In this document: piece after piece, positions 1 through 10,925 of the stretch
How the letters are laid out: each line of letters opens with the position of its first letter
How positions within the stretch are numbered: the first letter of the stretch is position 1
Assembly (NCBI GenBank): GCA_016464825.1
Contig: JAEKNQ010000033.1
Coordinates: 1-64,000, forward strand
Direction: 5' to 3'
DNA length: 64,000 nucleotides
Origin: Candidatus Dormiibacter inghamiae
GTDB taxonomy: Bacteria > Chloroflexota > Dormibacteria > Dormibacterales > Dormibacteraceae
The notes under the pieces: generated by a model
Told to the model about the DNA's origin: nothing
Seen by the model: the letters and a program-made list of their open reading frames with translations, nothing else
The model's database searches: none
Translations under genes and position numbers: made by a program

Positions 1-184
1 TTGGGCCGTAGCTCGGGGCAGGCGCCCGCCCAGGGCGCCGGTCAGGGCGTCGAGGCGAAGGAAAGGGTGGAACGAGGAGGAGCGGATTTGAAAATCCGTA
101 ACGACGAAGGGCCGGGCCCCTTGACGCCCGCATCGGCGGCCTGAGCCCCGAGATACGGTCCTTTCGGCTGGTACAGGCAACTAG
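1..184. repeat. Right part of a palindromic repeat element (copy E, cut by the window edge)
   Basis: Positions about 4-22 (CCGTAGCTCGGGGCAGG) pair with about 141-160 as an imperfect inverted repeat. The right end runs to TA at 182-183. Inside lies the core shared with the other copies: GTGGAACGAGGAGGAGCG (67-84), a local hairpin just after it (CGGATTTGAAAATCCG, 83-98) and ACGCCCGCATCGGCG (124-138). The outer left arm lies before the window. No convincing coding frame is seen. Confidence 0.7.
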
Positions 185-262
185 TAGGTTGCTCCTCCGC
201 CATCGCAGTGAGGGCAGGTTTCGGGTCGGCCGGGTAGTCCAAAGCAAGCCTGCCTCCGGCCT

Positions 263-268
263 GATACT
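263..268 (+). promoter_or_regulatory. -10 hexamer GATACT for the luciferase-like gene
   Basis: GATACT ends 6 nt before the GTG at 275, the spacing expected for a leaderless transcript. No Shine-Dalgarno sequence precedes the gene. Confidence 0.5.
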
Positions 269-274
269 CGGAAC

Positions 275-1222
275 GTGGCCGACTACAACCACGAGCTGCT
301 CTTCGGAGCCTTCCTGCCCCCGAACGCGCGTGACCAGCAGGCGGTCGTAGCCGCGGCGGAGGTGGCCCACGACCTGGGCCTCGACATCGTCGGGTTCCAG
401 GACCACCCCTATCAGCAGGCGTTCCTGGACGCCTGGACGCTGCTCTCCTACGTGGCCGCTCGAACCAAACGGATAAGACTCGTCCCCGACGTCGCCAACG
501 TGCCTCTGCGGCCGCCAGCTGTCCTGGCCCGCAGCGCCGCCGCCCTCGACATCCTCAGCGGTGGACGGGTTGAGCTCGGCCTGGGTGCCGGCGGCTTTCT
601 GGACGCGATAGTGTCGATGGGCGGCCCGCGCCGCTCCAGGTCGGAGCACGTGGACGCGCTGACCGAGGCCATAACCGTGATCCGCAGCCTCTGGCGGCCC
701 GGACCGCCGGTTCACTTCAAGGGCTCGTACTACTTCCTGGGAGGAGCAAAGCCGGGCCCTGTGCCACCGCATCCGATCGGCATCTGGCTCGGCGCCTACA
801 AGCGACGGATGCTGCAGCTCACCGGCAGGACCGCCGATGGCTGGATTCCCTCCCTCGGTTATGCCGCGCCCGAGGACCTGCGCAGGATGAACCTGACCAT
901 CGACAGCGCCGCCAAGGACGCGGGTCGGCATCCCGCCGAGATTCGGCGGGCTTTCAACGTCAGCGGCGCCTTCGGACTGCCGGGTGCGGGATTCCTGATG
1001 GGACCGGCCACTGAGTGGGCCGAGCAGCTCGCTGAGCTCGCGCTGCAGGACGGGATGAGCACGTTCATCCTGGGCCCCGGACCGGAAGTGGCCTCGGACC
1101 TGCGGCGCTTCGCCAAAAGAGGTCGCGCCCGCCGTCCGCGAGGCTGTCGGCCGAGAGAGGCAGCGTCGCTCGGCGCTCCCGCCTGGGCCGGCAAGCACTC
1201 GCGTCTCGGCGGCCGGGTCTGA
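275..1222 (+). CDS. LLM-class flavin/F420-dependent oxidoreductase, 3' end frameshifted
   Basis: The protein is a luciferase-like monooxygenase TIM barrel, with typical segments such as SGGRVELGLGAGGF, the RSEHVDALTEA helix and FILGPGPE near the end of the barrel. Such enzymes use FMN or F420; the substrate cannot be told. The GTG start is set by the -10 at 263. From codon 282 the frame turns into Arg/Pro-rich sequence. Dropping one A from AAAA (1115-1118) restores a normal ending (FAKEVAPAVREAVGRE) and then runs without a stop into the hemerythrin gene at 1275. The intact form was therefore probably an LLM-hemerythrin fusion of about 503 residues. The extra A may be a sequencing error or a real mutation. 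Confidence 0.85.
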   Translation: MADYNHELLFGAFLPPNARDQQAVVAAAEVAHDLGLDIVGFQDHPYQQAFLDAWTLLSYVAARTKRIRLVPDVANVPLRPPAVLARSAAALDILSGGRVELGLGAGGFLDAIVSMGGPRRSRSEHVDALTEAITVIRSLWRPGPPVHFKGSYYFLGGAKPGPVPPHPIGIWLGAYKRRMLQLTGRTADGWIPSLGYAAPEDLRRMNLTIDSAAKDAGRHPAEIRRAFNVSGAFGLPGAGFLMGPATEWAEQLAELALQDGMSTFILGPGPEVASDLRRFAKRGRARRPRGCRPREAASLGAPAWAGKHSRLGGRV

Positions 1223-1274
1223 GCCGACCGCTGATCGCCCCGCCCGCGAGGCGGCGCGTGAAGCAGAGCGGCTG

Positions 1275-1787
1275 GTGAGTGAGGACGAGGAGCCGATCAG
1301 CGGCCTCGGGCGTGCCGGACAACAGATGCTGCTGGCCGTCCACGAGCACCTGAGGGAGGAGCTGGCGAAGCTCCGCGAAGTCATCTCGGAGGTCGCCAAG
1401 GGCCGGGCCTCGGCGGTCCAAGCGAGGTCATACCTGAACCAGATGACCATGCGCCAGAACTACTGGACGCTCGGCGCGTTCTGTGCCGCCTACTGCCGGG
1501 TGGTGAGCGTCCACCACGCGATCGAGGACCAGCAGATGTTCGCCGACCTGAGAGCAGCCGACCAGTCCCTGGGTCCGATCCTGGAGCGCCTCCGCCAGGA
1601 ACACGAGGGGATCGCCAGGGTCCTGGCCGAGGTCGACGCCGCCCTGGTTGCGATGGTGGACGATGAGAACCGTCTCAGCGACACGTCGGCAGCTGTCGAT
1701 CACCTGGCCGAGCTTCTGCTGGCGCACCTGCAGGACGAAGAGGAGCAGCTGCTGGAACCTATAGGCCGCCTCGGGATTCGAATCTAG
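1275..1787 (+). CDS. Hemerythrin HHE cation-binding domain protein (probable C-terminal half of an LLM-HHE fusion)
   Basis: The 170 residues form a four-helix HHE domain. Candidate metal ligands are HEH near residue 24, HHAIED near 79-84, EHEG near 111 and HLQDEEE near 152. Such domains bind a diiron centre and sense or carry O2 or NO. The GTG at 1275 has no ribosome-binding site and no -10 box. The same frame is open upstream to 1119, where it matches the shifted tail of the oxidoreductase. It may therefore not be a separate gene: an oxidoreductase tethered to a diiron domain is the simpler reading. Confidence 0.8.
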   Translation: MSEDEEPISGLGRAGQQMLLAVHEHLREELAKLREVISEVAKGRASAVQARSYLNQMTMRQNYWTLGAFCAAYCRVVSVHHAIEDQQMFADLRAADQSLGPILERLRQEHEGIARVLAEVDAALVAMVDDENRLSDTSAAVDHLAELLLAHLQDEEEQLLEPIGRLGIRI

Positions 1788-1821
1788 TATCCCGCGCGCC
1801 GGGCGCCGGCCAGGCGGCGGT

Positions 1822-1827
1822 CATAAT
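1822..1827 (+). promoter_or_regulatory. -10 hexamer CATAAT for the GT2 gene
   Basis: CATAAT ends 9 nt before the ATG at 1837, predicting a leaderless or nearly leaderless message. Confidence 0.5.
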
Positions 1828-1836
1828 GCCGTTCCA

Positions 1837-2643
1837 ATGTTGGGGTCGCCGGACGTCGATGGACTGCGGACGCTGGTCGTCATGCCGACGTACAACGAGC
1901 GGCCCAACCTGGAGCCGGTGGTGGCGTCGATTCGGGAGCAGGGGTTCCAAGTGCTGGTGGTCGACGATAGCTCCCCCGACGGCACCGGCGAGCTGGCCGA
2001 CCAGCTGGGGGCTGTCGACCCCGGGGTAATGGTCCTCCATCGAGCCGGCAAGCTCGGCCTCGGCAGCGCCTATATCGAAGGCTTTCGGCGCGGGCTCGCA
2101 CTAGACCACGACCTGCTGGCCGGGATGGACGCCGACGGCTCCCATCCGGCATCAGTGCTGGGTGCGCTGGTTCAGGCGGCCGCGTCCGCGGGCGGGCTGG
2201 CGATCGGGTCCCGCTACGTCCGCGGTGGTGCCATCGCAGGCTGGAACCGGCGGCGTCGCTTCCTATCCCACTCCGCCAACCTCTACTGCCGCCGCATCCT
2301 TGGCGTGCAGGTGCGAGACTCCACGTCTGGCTTCCGGTGCTATCCGCGCGAGCTGCTGGAAAGGATTGACCTGGACACGATGGTCTCCGACGGCTATGCC
2401 TTCCTGATCGAGATGGTGTACCGATCGCTGCGGCTGGGTTACCCGGTGGTCGAGATCCCGATCCGCTTCGAGGACCGGCTGGCCGGCCGCTCGAAGGTGT
2501 CCTCCGCCGAGATCGGCAAGGCGATCGCGCTGGTCCCGCGGCTCCGCTGGGAGGAGATGACCGGTTCCCGGCCGCAGCCCGAGAAGGCCCCACCGGAACC
2601 GACAGAGGCGGCTCCGCGGCGGCGCCGGCTAGAACGGGAGTGA
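1837..2643 (+). CDS. Polyprenol-phosphate glycosyltransferase, GT2 (DPM1-like)
   Basis: The 268-residue protein has the dolichyl/polyprenyl-phosphate mannose synthase layout. The nucleotide-sugar motif VDDSSPDGT lies near residue 45, MDADGSHP (the DXD-type metal site) near 95, GSRYVRGG near 125 and TSGFRCY near 160. It has no C-terminal membrane segments, so it is the soluble DPM1 type that transfers mannose or glucose from a nucleotide sugar to a lipid phosphate at the inner membrane face. Its stop overlaps the start of the next gene by GTGA, so the two are translationally coupled. It probably supplies the lipid-linked sugar used by that neighbour. Confidence 0.88.
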   Translation: MLGSPDVDGLRTLVVMPTYNERPNLEPVVASIREQGFQVLVVDDSSPDGTGELADQLGAVDPGVMVLHRAGKLGLGSAYIEGFRRGLALDHDLLAGMDADGSHPASVLGALVQAAASAGGLAIGSRYVRGGAIAGWNRRRRFLSHSANLYCRRILGVQVRDSTSGFRCYPRELLERIDLDTMVSDGYAFLIEMVYRSLRLGYPVVEIPIRFEDRLAGRSKVSSAEIGKAIALVPRLRWEEMTGSRPQPEKAPPEPTEAAPRRRRLERE

Positions 2644-4187
2644 CCACAGCCAGGCACCGATTCCGTTGGCCGGCCGCCGTATTGCCGATGCTGCCGGTGG
2701 CGGCGGCGGCGGGGCTCGCCGTCTGGAGCCTTGGCTTCGGGCTGCCCTACCTCCTTCGTTCGGACGAGGACGTGATGGTTGGCCGCTCGGTCCGGATGGT
2801 CGTCGAGCACAGCCTCGACCCTCTCTTCTATAACTACCCCCCGCTCGGCTTCTACGTGTTCGCGGCAGCGGAGGCCGCTCTTCGCCTCCTGCCCGGCCAG
2901 CACCTGGGCCCGGCGACACGGATCGATCCCAGCGCCGAGTACCTGGCCGCGCGCGCTGTGTCAGCCCTAGCCCTGGTGGCGGCCACCGCCCTCGTCTATC
3001 GGGCCGGCCGATCGGCCTACGGCACCACCGGCGGGGTTCTGGCCGCCACGTGCCTGGCGCTCGCCCCCCTGGCGGTCAGGCAAGCCCACTTCGCGACCAC
3101 CGACAGCCTGGCGATGGCGCTGGTTGCGCTTACCTTCTGGGCCGGACAGCGGGCCGGCGGTCGCGGCGGCTTCCTCCTGGCGGGGGTCGTCTGCGGCCTG
3201 GCGGCGGCGACCAAGTACACCTCCGCCGCCGCCGCCGTTTACCTCGTCGTGCTGGTTCTCGCCGGTCCCGACCGCTGGGGCCGGTTGGTGGCGGCAGCAG
3301 GGGGCGCAGCGATCGCGTTCGCCGCCGTGTTCGTCCCCGCCACTCACCCGCTCGACTATCTCCGCGGGCTCGCCTTTCTCGGCGGCCGCGCCGGCCAGGA
3401 GTACGCGGGCCTGCCGCTGGGACTGGTCTACCACCCGACAGTCAGCCTGCCGTTTGGGCTCGGCTTCGGCGGCTACGCCATGGCGCTGGCGGGGATGGTG
3501 GTGGCAGTGGTTCGACGAGCCCGCACCGACCTGGCGCTGCTCGCCTTTGTTGGCGGGTACTTCCTCGCCTCCGGCCTGACCCACGAGGTGTTCTTCCGGT
3601 ATGCCCTGCCTATGCTGCCCGCGCTGTGCCTTCTGGCGGGCGGCGTGGTGCGAGCCGTGCCGGGTCAAGCTGGGATGCAGGCGGCCGCGGGCGCGCTGGC
3701 GCTGTTGCTGCTGGCGCCGGCGGCCTACGCCTCGGTGACCAGCGACCGGCTGCTGGGCGCCGAGGACACGCGTCAGCAGGCGGCCGGGTGGCTGCAGGCG
3801 AACGCTCCTCCGGGCTCACAGATTCGGATCGGGTCTTACTGGTGGCAGCCCTTCTACGACGCCTCCGAGTTGGGTGACGGTGGGCTGCACGCAATCTATG
3901 CCACGGGCAACCCGATAGTTGACAGCTTCCAGATGGGTCGCTACACGGACCGTTTTAGCGTCGCCCGTGTAGGGTCGCCCTGCTACGCACTGGCAGCCTC
4001 AGGTCCCCCATGGCAATCCCCTCCCCCGGGCACGGCGTCACCGCCGGTGGCGACCTTCAAGCCCTACACAGGTGCTGCGCCTGCGGGCGCCGTTTACGAC
4101 CCGATCGACTCCTTCTACCTGCCCATCTGGGGCTTCGCCAGCCTCGATCGGCCTGGGCCGGCTTTGGTGATCGAGGCCTGCGGGTAG
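2640..4187 (+). CDS. Integral membrane glycosyltransferase, PMT/ArnT-like (GT39/GT83 type)
   Basis: This is a 515-residue polytopic membrane protein. The first membrane segment (about residues 15-33) is followed by a loop with RSDEDVMVGRS. The D-E pair there matches the catalytic acidic site of GT-C enzymes. Many hydrophobic segments follow, with a C-terminal soluble part from about residue 370. GT-C enzymes use a lipid-phosphate sugar donor and glycosylate proteins or envelope lipids outside the membrane, which fits the GT2 gene that overlaps its GTG start. The acceptor is unknown. The 3' end adjoins the aconitase promoter. Confidence 0.78.
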   Translation: MTTARHRFRWPAAVLPMLPVAAAAGLAVWSLGFGLPYLLRSDEDVMVGRSVRMVVEHSLDPLFYNYPPLGFYVFAAAEAALRLLPGQHLGPATRIDPSAEYLAARAVSALALVAATALVYRAGRSAYGTTGGVLAATCLALAPLAVRQAHFATTDSLAMALVALTFWAGQRAGGRGGFLLAGVVCGLAAATKYTSAAAAVYLVVLVLAGPDRWGRLVAAAGGAAIAFAAVFVPATHPLDYLRGLAFLGGRAGQEYAGLPLGLVYHPTVSLPFGLGFGGYAMALAGMVVAVVRRARTDLALLAFVGGYFLASGLTHEVFFRYALPMLPALCLLAGGVVRAVPGQAGMQAAAGALALLLLAPAAYASVTSDRLLGAEDTRQQAAGWLQANAPPGSQIRIGSYWWQPFYDASELGDGGLHAIYATGNPIVDSFQMGRYTDRFSVARVGSPCYALAASGPPWQSPPPGTASPPVATFKPYTGAAPAGAVYDPIDSFYLPIWGFASLDRPGPALVIEACG

Positions 4188-4216
4188 AGGAGGGGCCTGC
4201 TTCGCCGGCATGGAAG

Positions 4217-4222
4217 TACATT
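4217..4222 (+). promoter_or_regulatory. -10 hexamer TACATT for aconitase
   Basis: TACATT ends 6 nt before GTG 4229. It supports that start over the upstream ATG at 4010, which would overlap the preceding gene by 178 nt. Confidence 0.5.
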
Positions 4223-4228
4223 TGCACG

Positions 4229-6961
<2,733 letters not shown>

Positions 6962-7138
6962 GCCAAGGCGGCCGCTCGCTGGAGCCACGGCTCTGAGGCT
7001 CGTCAGTGTGAAACCGATCGCGCAGGGAGTCGAACGGCTTCGCCTGATCCGCAACCCTTGAGCGCTGGCCTGTCCATTCTGACCGGCAGTCTTCGTCGTA
7101 GGTGCAGGATCAACGTTTATCGCATAGGAGGAACCGAA

Positions 7139-7483
7139 ATGAAGTACATGCTGTTGCTGACCCGCGGCGAATGGGAGGACACCGCCCCTGAGGACGAACG
7201 GCAGCACATCTATGCCGAGATCGGCGAGTGGTGGGGCAAGCTGGCGGCCAAGGGAAAGATCGTCGGCGGCCATCAGCTCCAGCCACCGCACACCGCAACG
7301 ACTCTGGTCCTGAACGGCCGCCGCGAACCGACTGTCATCGACGGGCCTTTCATGGAGGCCAAGGAGTCCATCGGTGGCTACGGCATCCTGGAGGTCGCCG
7401 ACCTCGACGAGGCGCTGGCCATTGCTCGCACCTTCCCTTCGCCGAGCAGCAAGGTGGAGGTCAGACCTGTCATCGAGCGGTAG
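7139..7483 (+). CDS. YCII/DGPF-domain protein
   Basis: This 114-residue alpha/beta protein carries the family signature VIDGPFMEAKE near residue 65 and opens with the usual KYMLLL strand. One of the window's few strong Shine-Dalgarno sequences, AGGAGG at 7126-7131, lies 7 nt before the ATG. DGPF proteins are routinely encoded next to ECF42 sigma factors, as here. Their biochemical role is unknown; the fold resembles the YCII and dimeric ferredoxin-like families. Confidence 0.9.
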   Translation: MKYMLLLTRGEWEDTAPEDERQHIYAEIGEWWGKLAAKGKIVGGHQLQPPHTATTLVLNGRREPTVIDGPFMEAKESIGGYGILEVADLDEALAIARTFPSPSSKVEVRPVIER

Positions 7484-8729
7484 TGCAACCAGCAGCGAGG
7501 TCTCGCTCGAGCGAGTCTTCCGAGAGGAGGCGGGCCGGCTCACCGCGAGCCTGGTCCGGCTTCTCGGCGACTTCGACCTGGCCGAAGACCTTGTCTCGGA
7601 AGCGCTGCTCGAGGCCCTCGAGCACTGGCCCAAGGATGGCATGCCAGAGCGGCCTGGCGCCTGGCTCCTGACGACAGCGCGCCGCAAGGGCCTCGATCGG
7701 CTCCGGCGTGACGCCAAGCAGCGCGAGAAGCTCGCACTGATTGGCGCACTTCCGGAACGCCCGCGGCGGGAGGCCGACGATCGGCTGCGGCTCATCTTCA
7801 CCTGCTGTCACCCCGCCCTCAACCGGGCTGCGCAGGTCGCCCTCACGCTGCGCGCGGTGGTTGGGCTCACAACCCCCGAGATCGCGCGCGCCTATCTCCT
7901 GCCGGAGCCGACGCTCGCCAAGCGGATAGTGCGAGCCAAGCGCAAGATTGTGGACGCCGGCATCCCTTACCGAGTGCCGGGCCCAGACGACCTGCGGCCG
8001 CGGCTCGACGAGGTGCTCACCGTGCTCTACGTGGTCTTCAGCGAAGGCCACCTCGCCACTGGCGGTGACGCCCCCATCCGCCACGACCTGGCCCGCGACG
8101 CGGAGTGGCTGGCTGAGCTGGTCGTACGCCTGCTGCCCGATGAGCCTGAACCCCTGGGCCTGCTCGCGCTGATCCGCCTTCACCTCGCCCGCTGGTCTGC
8201 CCGGCTGGACGGTCAGGGCCGGCTCGTGCTGCTGGAGCACCAGGACCGCTCGCTCTGGGATCGGCGGGCAATCGCCGAGGCGGTTCGGCTCATCCATCGC
8301 GCCGCAGCGCTGCACCGCCTGGGCCCCTACCAGGTGCAGGCTGCGATCGCCGCGGTGCACTGCGAGGCACCGACTTGGGAAGAGACCGACTGGCGGGAGA
8401 TTTTCGGTCTCTATACGATGCTCTTGGCACTCGATCCATCACCCGTGGTGAGGCTCAACCGGGCGATAGCGCGGAGCCATGTCGAAGGTCCTGGGAAGGC
8501 CCTGGCCGAGATCGACGAGGTGCGAGACCGGCTGGACCACTACCACCTCTTTCACGCGACCCGCGCAGTGCTGCTGCGCGATTTGGGTCGGGAGGCGGAG
8601 GCGGTGACTGCCGGCCGGCGCGCATCGGCCCTGACCACAAACTCGGCTGAGCAGGCTCTCATCGAGCGACGTCTAGCCGGTGACGTGGACAGCCTCGCCA
8701 ACGCTGGGAAGGTAGTCGACGGCGCCTGA
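7422..8729 (+). CDS. RNA polymerase sigma factor, ECF42 group (with C-terminal DUF6596/TPR-like extension)
   Basis: Sigma region 2 (LERVFREEAGRL through GDFDLAEDLVSEAL, then PGAWLLTTARRKGLDRLR) is followed by region 4 (TTPEIARAYLLPEPTLAKRI). A roughly 250-residue C-terminal helical domain typical of ECF42 includes LTVLYVVFSEGH and LNRAIA. ECF42 factors have no dedicated anti-sigma; the extension is thought to control them, and the DGPF gene just upstream is the usual partner. The start is unclear. The conserved part begins near 7500, but the only in-frame usable starts are TTG 7422 and GTG 7374, both inside the DGPF gene. Confidence 0.88.
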   Translation: MLAPSLRRAARWRSDLSSSGSATSSEVSLERVFREEAGRLTASLVRLLGDFDLAEDLVSEALLEALEHWPKDGMPERPGAWLLTTARRKGLDRLRRDAKQREKLALIGALPERPRREADDRLRLIFTCCHPALNRAAQVALTLRAVVGLTTPEIARAYLLPEPTLAKRIVRAKRKIVDAGIPYRVPGPDDLRPRLDEVLTVLYVVFSEGHLATGGDAPIRHDLARDAEWLAELVVRLLPDEPEPLGLLALIRLHLARWSARLDGQGRLVLLEHQDRSLWDRRAIAEAVRLIHRAAALHRLGPYQVQAAIAAVHCEAPTWEETDWREIFGLYTMLLALDPSPVVRLNRAIARSHVEGPGKALAEIDEVRDRLDHYHLFHATRAVLLRDLGREAEAVTAGRRASALTTNSAEQALIERRLAGDVDSLANAGKVVDGA

Positions 8730-8777
8730 GCGTAAACTCCGAGAAGCACGCCGTCGGCTACTTCGGAACTAGTGTTG

Positions 8778-8783
8778 TAAGCT
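8778..8783 (+). promoter_or_regulatory. -10 hexamer TAAGCT
   Basis: TAAGCT ends 6 nt before ATG 8790, the leaderless spacing. Confidence 0.4.
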
Positions 8784-8789
8784 TCTGCC

Positions 8790-9356
8790 ATGGAAATGGC
8801 AAAGCGGAACTTCAGTGACATAGTCCGCCGAAGCGGTGAGGTGCTGAAGGTCAGTGAGTCAGGCCAGGACGTGCTGCTCCAACGGCGGGACGGAGCTGAC
8901 CTGATGCTTGTCCCGGCTGAGCGCGAGGAAGGCATTCGGGACAGCCTGCGCACTGCCGCATCCCTGCTGCTGGCGGGGTTGGAGGGTGACGCTGCGCGGA
9001 AAGCATTGACTGCCAAGGCGCCCGGCACGCTGCCCTGGCTGCGGCTGCTACCGGTGGAATGGCACGCCCAGTTCCTGCGCGAGTTTGCTGAGACCGCCCA
9101 GGCCGCCGTCGACACGGGAGCGTTCGGGGCGCTGGGCCAACTCGAGCGCAGCTGGAACGTTACAGCCCGACTCTATGCCGAGCCGGCTATGCGCGAGTGG
9201 CTGCTGGAGCCTATCGAGATCAAGCCTGAATATGGCCACCGCCGGCTTCGGGAACTGAAGAAAGTGGGCGTCGGGCGCCAGCCGAAGGCGGTCGCCAGCA
9301 CCCGTCCTGGGAAGACAGGCCGCCGCCGATTGGGAAGCCAAGCCCAACCGGCGTGA
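8790..9356 (+). CDS. Phd/YefM-like DNA-binding antitoxin-type protein with a C-terminal helical domain
   Basis: The first 50 residues (AKRNFSDIVRRSGEVLKVSESGQDVLLQRRD) look like a Phd/YefM antitoxin N-terminus. A helical segment with LPVEWHAQFLREFAET follows, resembling actinobacterial DUF6247 proteins, then a basic tail. At 188 residues it is longer than a simple antitoxin. Its stop overlaps the next start by GTGA, the usual antitoxin-toxin coupling. Neither function nor neutralising activity can be shown from the sequence alone. Confidence 0.6.
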   Translation: MEMAKRNFSDIVRRSGEVLKVSESGQDVLLQRRDGADLMLVPAEREEGIRDSLRTAASLLLAGLEGDAARKALTAKAPGTLPWLRLLPVEWHAQFLREFAETAQAAVDTGAFGALGQLERSWNVTARLYAEPAMREWLLEPIEIKPEYGHRRLRELKKVGVGRQPKAVASTRPGKTGRRRLGSQAQPA

Positions 9357-9655
9357 GCGCCGAGCGCTGGCGCGTCACCTGGGCCGATGCCGAGGCGGAA
9401 GCCCAGTGGCAGGCAGGTGAGGCTGAGTATTCGACGCAGGCCGCCGAGGCCTGGCAGCAGCTCGAGTCCAACCCTTTGGCGCACGGCCTCACCCTGCCCT
9501 CGCCCGCCGCCCAGGTGATTGTGATGGGCAGGCCCATGAGCAAGCGCCTGCTCTGGCTCACGCCTGATGTGGTCGTGGGCTTCGCCGTCGACCTGGCAGA
9601 GCGAGAGGTCTGGATCCTGACTGTGCGAAAGTATCCCAGCGGAACAGTGCTCTGA
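9353..9655 (+). CDS. Small protein coupled to the antitoxin-like gene; possible RelE/ParE-type toxin
   Basis: The 100 residues start at a GTG overlapping the previous stop. The order helix-helix-strand (LLWLTPDVVVGFAVDL, REVWILTVRKYPSG) is compatible with a ParE/RelE fold: two N-terminal helices, then strands ending in a conserved basic stretch. No catalytic set is certain. The toxin call rests on size, gene order and coupling more than on motif identity. Confidence 0.5.
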   Translation: MSAERWRVTWADAEAEAQWQAGEAEYSTQAAEAWQQLESNPLAHGLTLPSPAAQVIVMGRPMSKRLLWLTPDVVVGFAVDLAEREVWILTVRKYPSGTVL

Positions 9656-9656
9656 A

Positions 9657-10166
9657 GTGGAGCCGGCCCAGTTGCAGGCGGTCTATCAGGAGCTCTCACG
9701 CGCCGTTGACGCTCGGGTTCAGAACTTGCGGGCGCTGCAGCAGAGAGCTGCGACGGGAGCCGCTGCAACTGGCATCCTGCTGGGACTGCTGGCTTCAGAG
9801 CGCTCGGCTCGGCCGGCCTACATCTGGTTGGTGAGTCTGCTGGCGATACTGACCCTGCTGGCCGGCCTCTACTGCGCCGCGAAAGCGCTCTGGCCGCGAC
9901 GCCTTCAGATCCGCTGGCCTCTGCTGCCGCCCGCCTCCGGCGAGCTGTTCACTGTCGAGGCATATCTGGAGGCGTCGCCGAGCGACCTGCTGCGCGGCTT
10001 CTGCGAGCAGCTCTTCGATCAGCTGTACTCAGCCGAGCTTCAGGAATCCGAGGCGGACGTGGAGCGCTGGGTGCGGCGGCAGGCGCTCTGTCTGGCCGGG
10101 GGCTTCGGCCTCGTGTTGCTCGTCGCCCTCGCGGTGACGCTCACAAATGCGGGGATCAGGCTCTGA
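9657..10166 (+). CDS. Small integral membrane protein, third gene of the antitoxin-like module
   Basis: The 169-residue protein has an N-terminal amphipathic helix (about 1-28), hydrophobic segments near 30-47, 54-76 and 144-166, and a soluble loop between. GTG 9657 lies one base after the previous stop. The plan, a helix followed by a membrane pair and later segments, resembles small membrane effectors of nucleotide-signalling defence systems (Pycsar-TM/SLATT-like). The sequence has no feature that proves this. The function is unknown. Confidence 0.55.
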   Translation: MEPAQLQAVYQELSRAVDARVQNLRALQQRAATGAAATGILLGLLASERSARPAYIWLVSLLAILTLLAGLYCAAKALWPRRLQIRWPLLPPASGELFTVEAYLEASPSDLLRGFCEQLFDQLYSAELQESEADVERWVRRQALCLAGGFGLVLLVALAVTLTNAGIRL

Positions 10167-10211
10167 AAAGGATCGCGGATCAATGCCTCGAGCCGCTGGC
10201 CGTAACCCGTT

Positions 10212-10925
10212 TCAGCGTCCCGGCTTCGACCGGTGCTGAGCGCCGGCCGGCGGGTGACCACCCGGCTTCGCCGGGTGCTGCCTGCGAGCTGGATGGCGCG
10301 CCGAGGCCGGCGCGGAACCCGGATCGCCGATGTAGCTCCAAGGCTGCGACTCGTCGTTGGGATCGCTCGCCGCCGGGCAGGCGACAGCGTCGACGCCGCC
10401 TGTCGTCAGCGTCCGGTTGCCGTCGCTGAGGTCAGTCGTGATGCCGTCGATGGTCACATGGGCGACTGGGATGGGCGCATTCGGGTCAGGGGTGCACTGG
10501 CCGCGGGGCGGATTGGGCCCGAAGTCCGAGGTGTCGAAGTCGCCGTCGGGGCTGTCGGGCGTCGGCAGCTTCTGGCTCTCAGTGAGGACCAGGGTTGCGC
10601 CGGCGGGAACTGTCTGTGCCCCCCAAAGGTCGTAGAAACGGTCACCCACGCTGACGGTGATGGAAACGGTCATGTCGGCGCCGCTCGGATTGTCGAGTCG
10701 GATGGCGCCCGCATCCCAGTTGCTGGTGATGTTGGGCGTGACGACGTTCGCATCGCCGATCCAAGGCGTGGGGAAGTTCGGCCCCGGCGTGCCAGGTGTG
10801 GAACCATGATGAAGGTCGGCATAGCCTGTGTAGATTTGCAGGCCGCCTGCGGCGAAAACGGAGGCGGCGGCGAGGAGCACAGCGACCATCAGGATCTCAG
10901 GTCTCCGGGATCTCGGAGTCGTCAC
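10212..10925 (-). CDS. Secreted or membrane-anchored hypothetical protein
   Basis: From GTG 10925 the protein has 237 residues. A basic start (TTPRSRRPE) is followed by a hydrophobic segment (about residues 12-33), so it is exported or anchored. The exterior domain is rich in Pro, Gly, Asp and Thr, with beta-type stretches (DMTVSITVSVGDRFYDLWG; PVAHVTIDGITTDL) and ends in a low-complexity basic Ala/Pro/Arg tail. The start is chosen because AAGGAG lies about 11 nt before it; the frame is open further upstream without support. I recognise no family. Confidence 0.65.
   Translation of the reverse strand: MTTPRSRRPEILMVAVLLAAASVFAAGGLQIYTGYADLHHGSTPGTPGPNFPTPWIGDANVVTPNITSNWDAGAIRLDNPSGADMTVSITVSVGDRFYDLWGAQTVPAGATLVLTESQKLPTPDSPDGDFDTSDFGPNPPRGQCTPDPNAPIPVAHVTIDGITTDLSDGNRTLTTGGVDAVACPAASDPNDESQPWSYIGDPGSAPASARHPARRQHPAKPGGHPPAGAQHRSKPGR

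Noticed and set aside
4010-4228. Longer aconitase from ATG 4010
   Set aside because: It overlaps the membrane glycosyltransferase by 178 nt, has no aconitase similarity, and a -10 box precedes GTG 4229.
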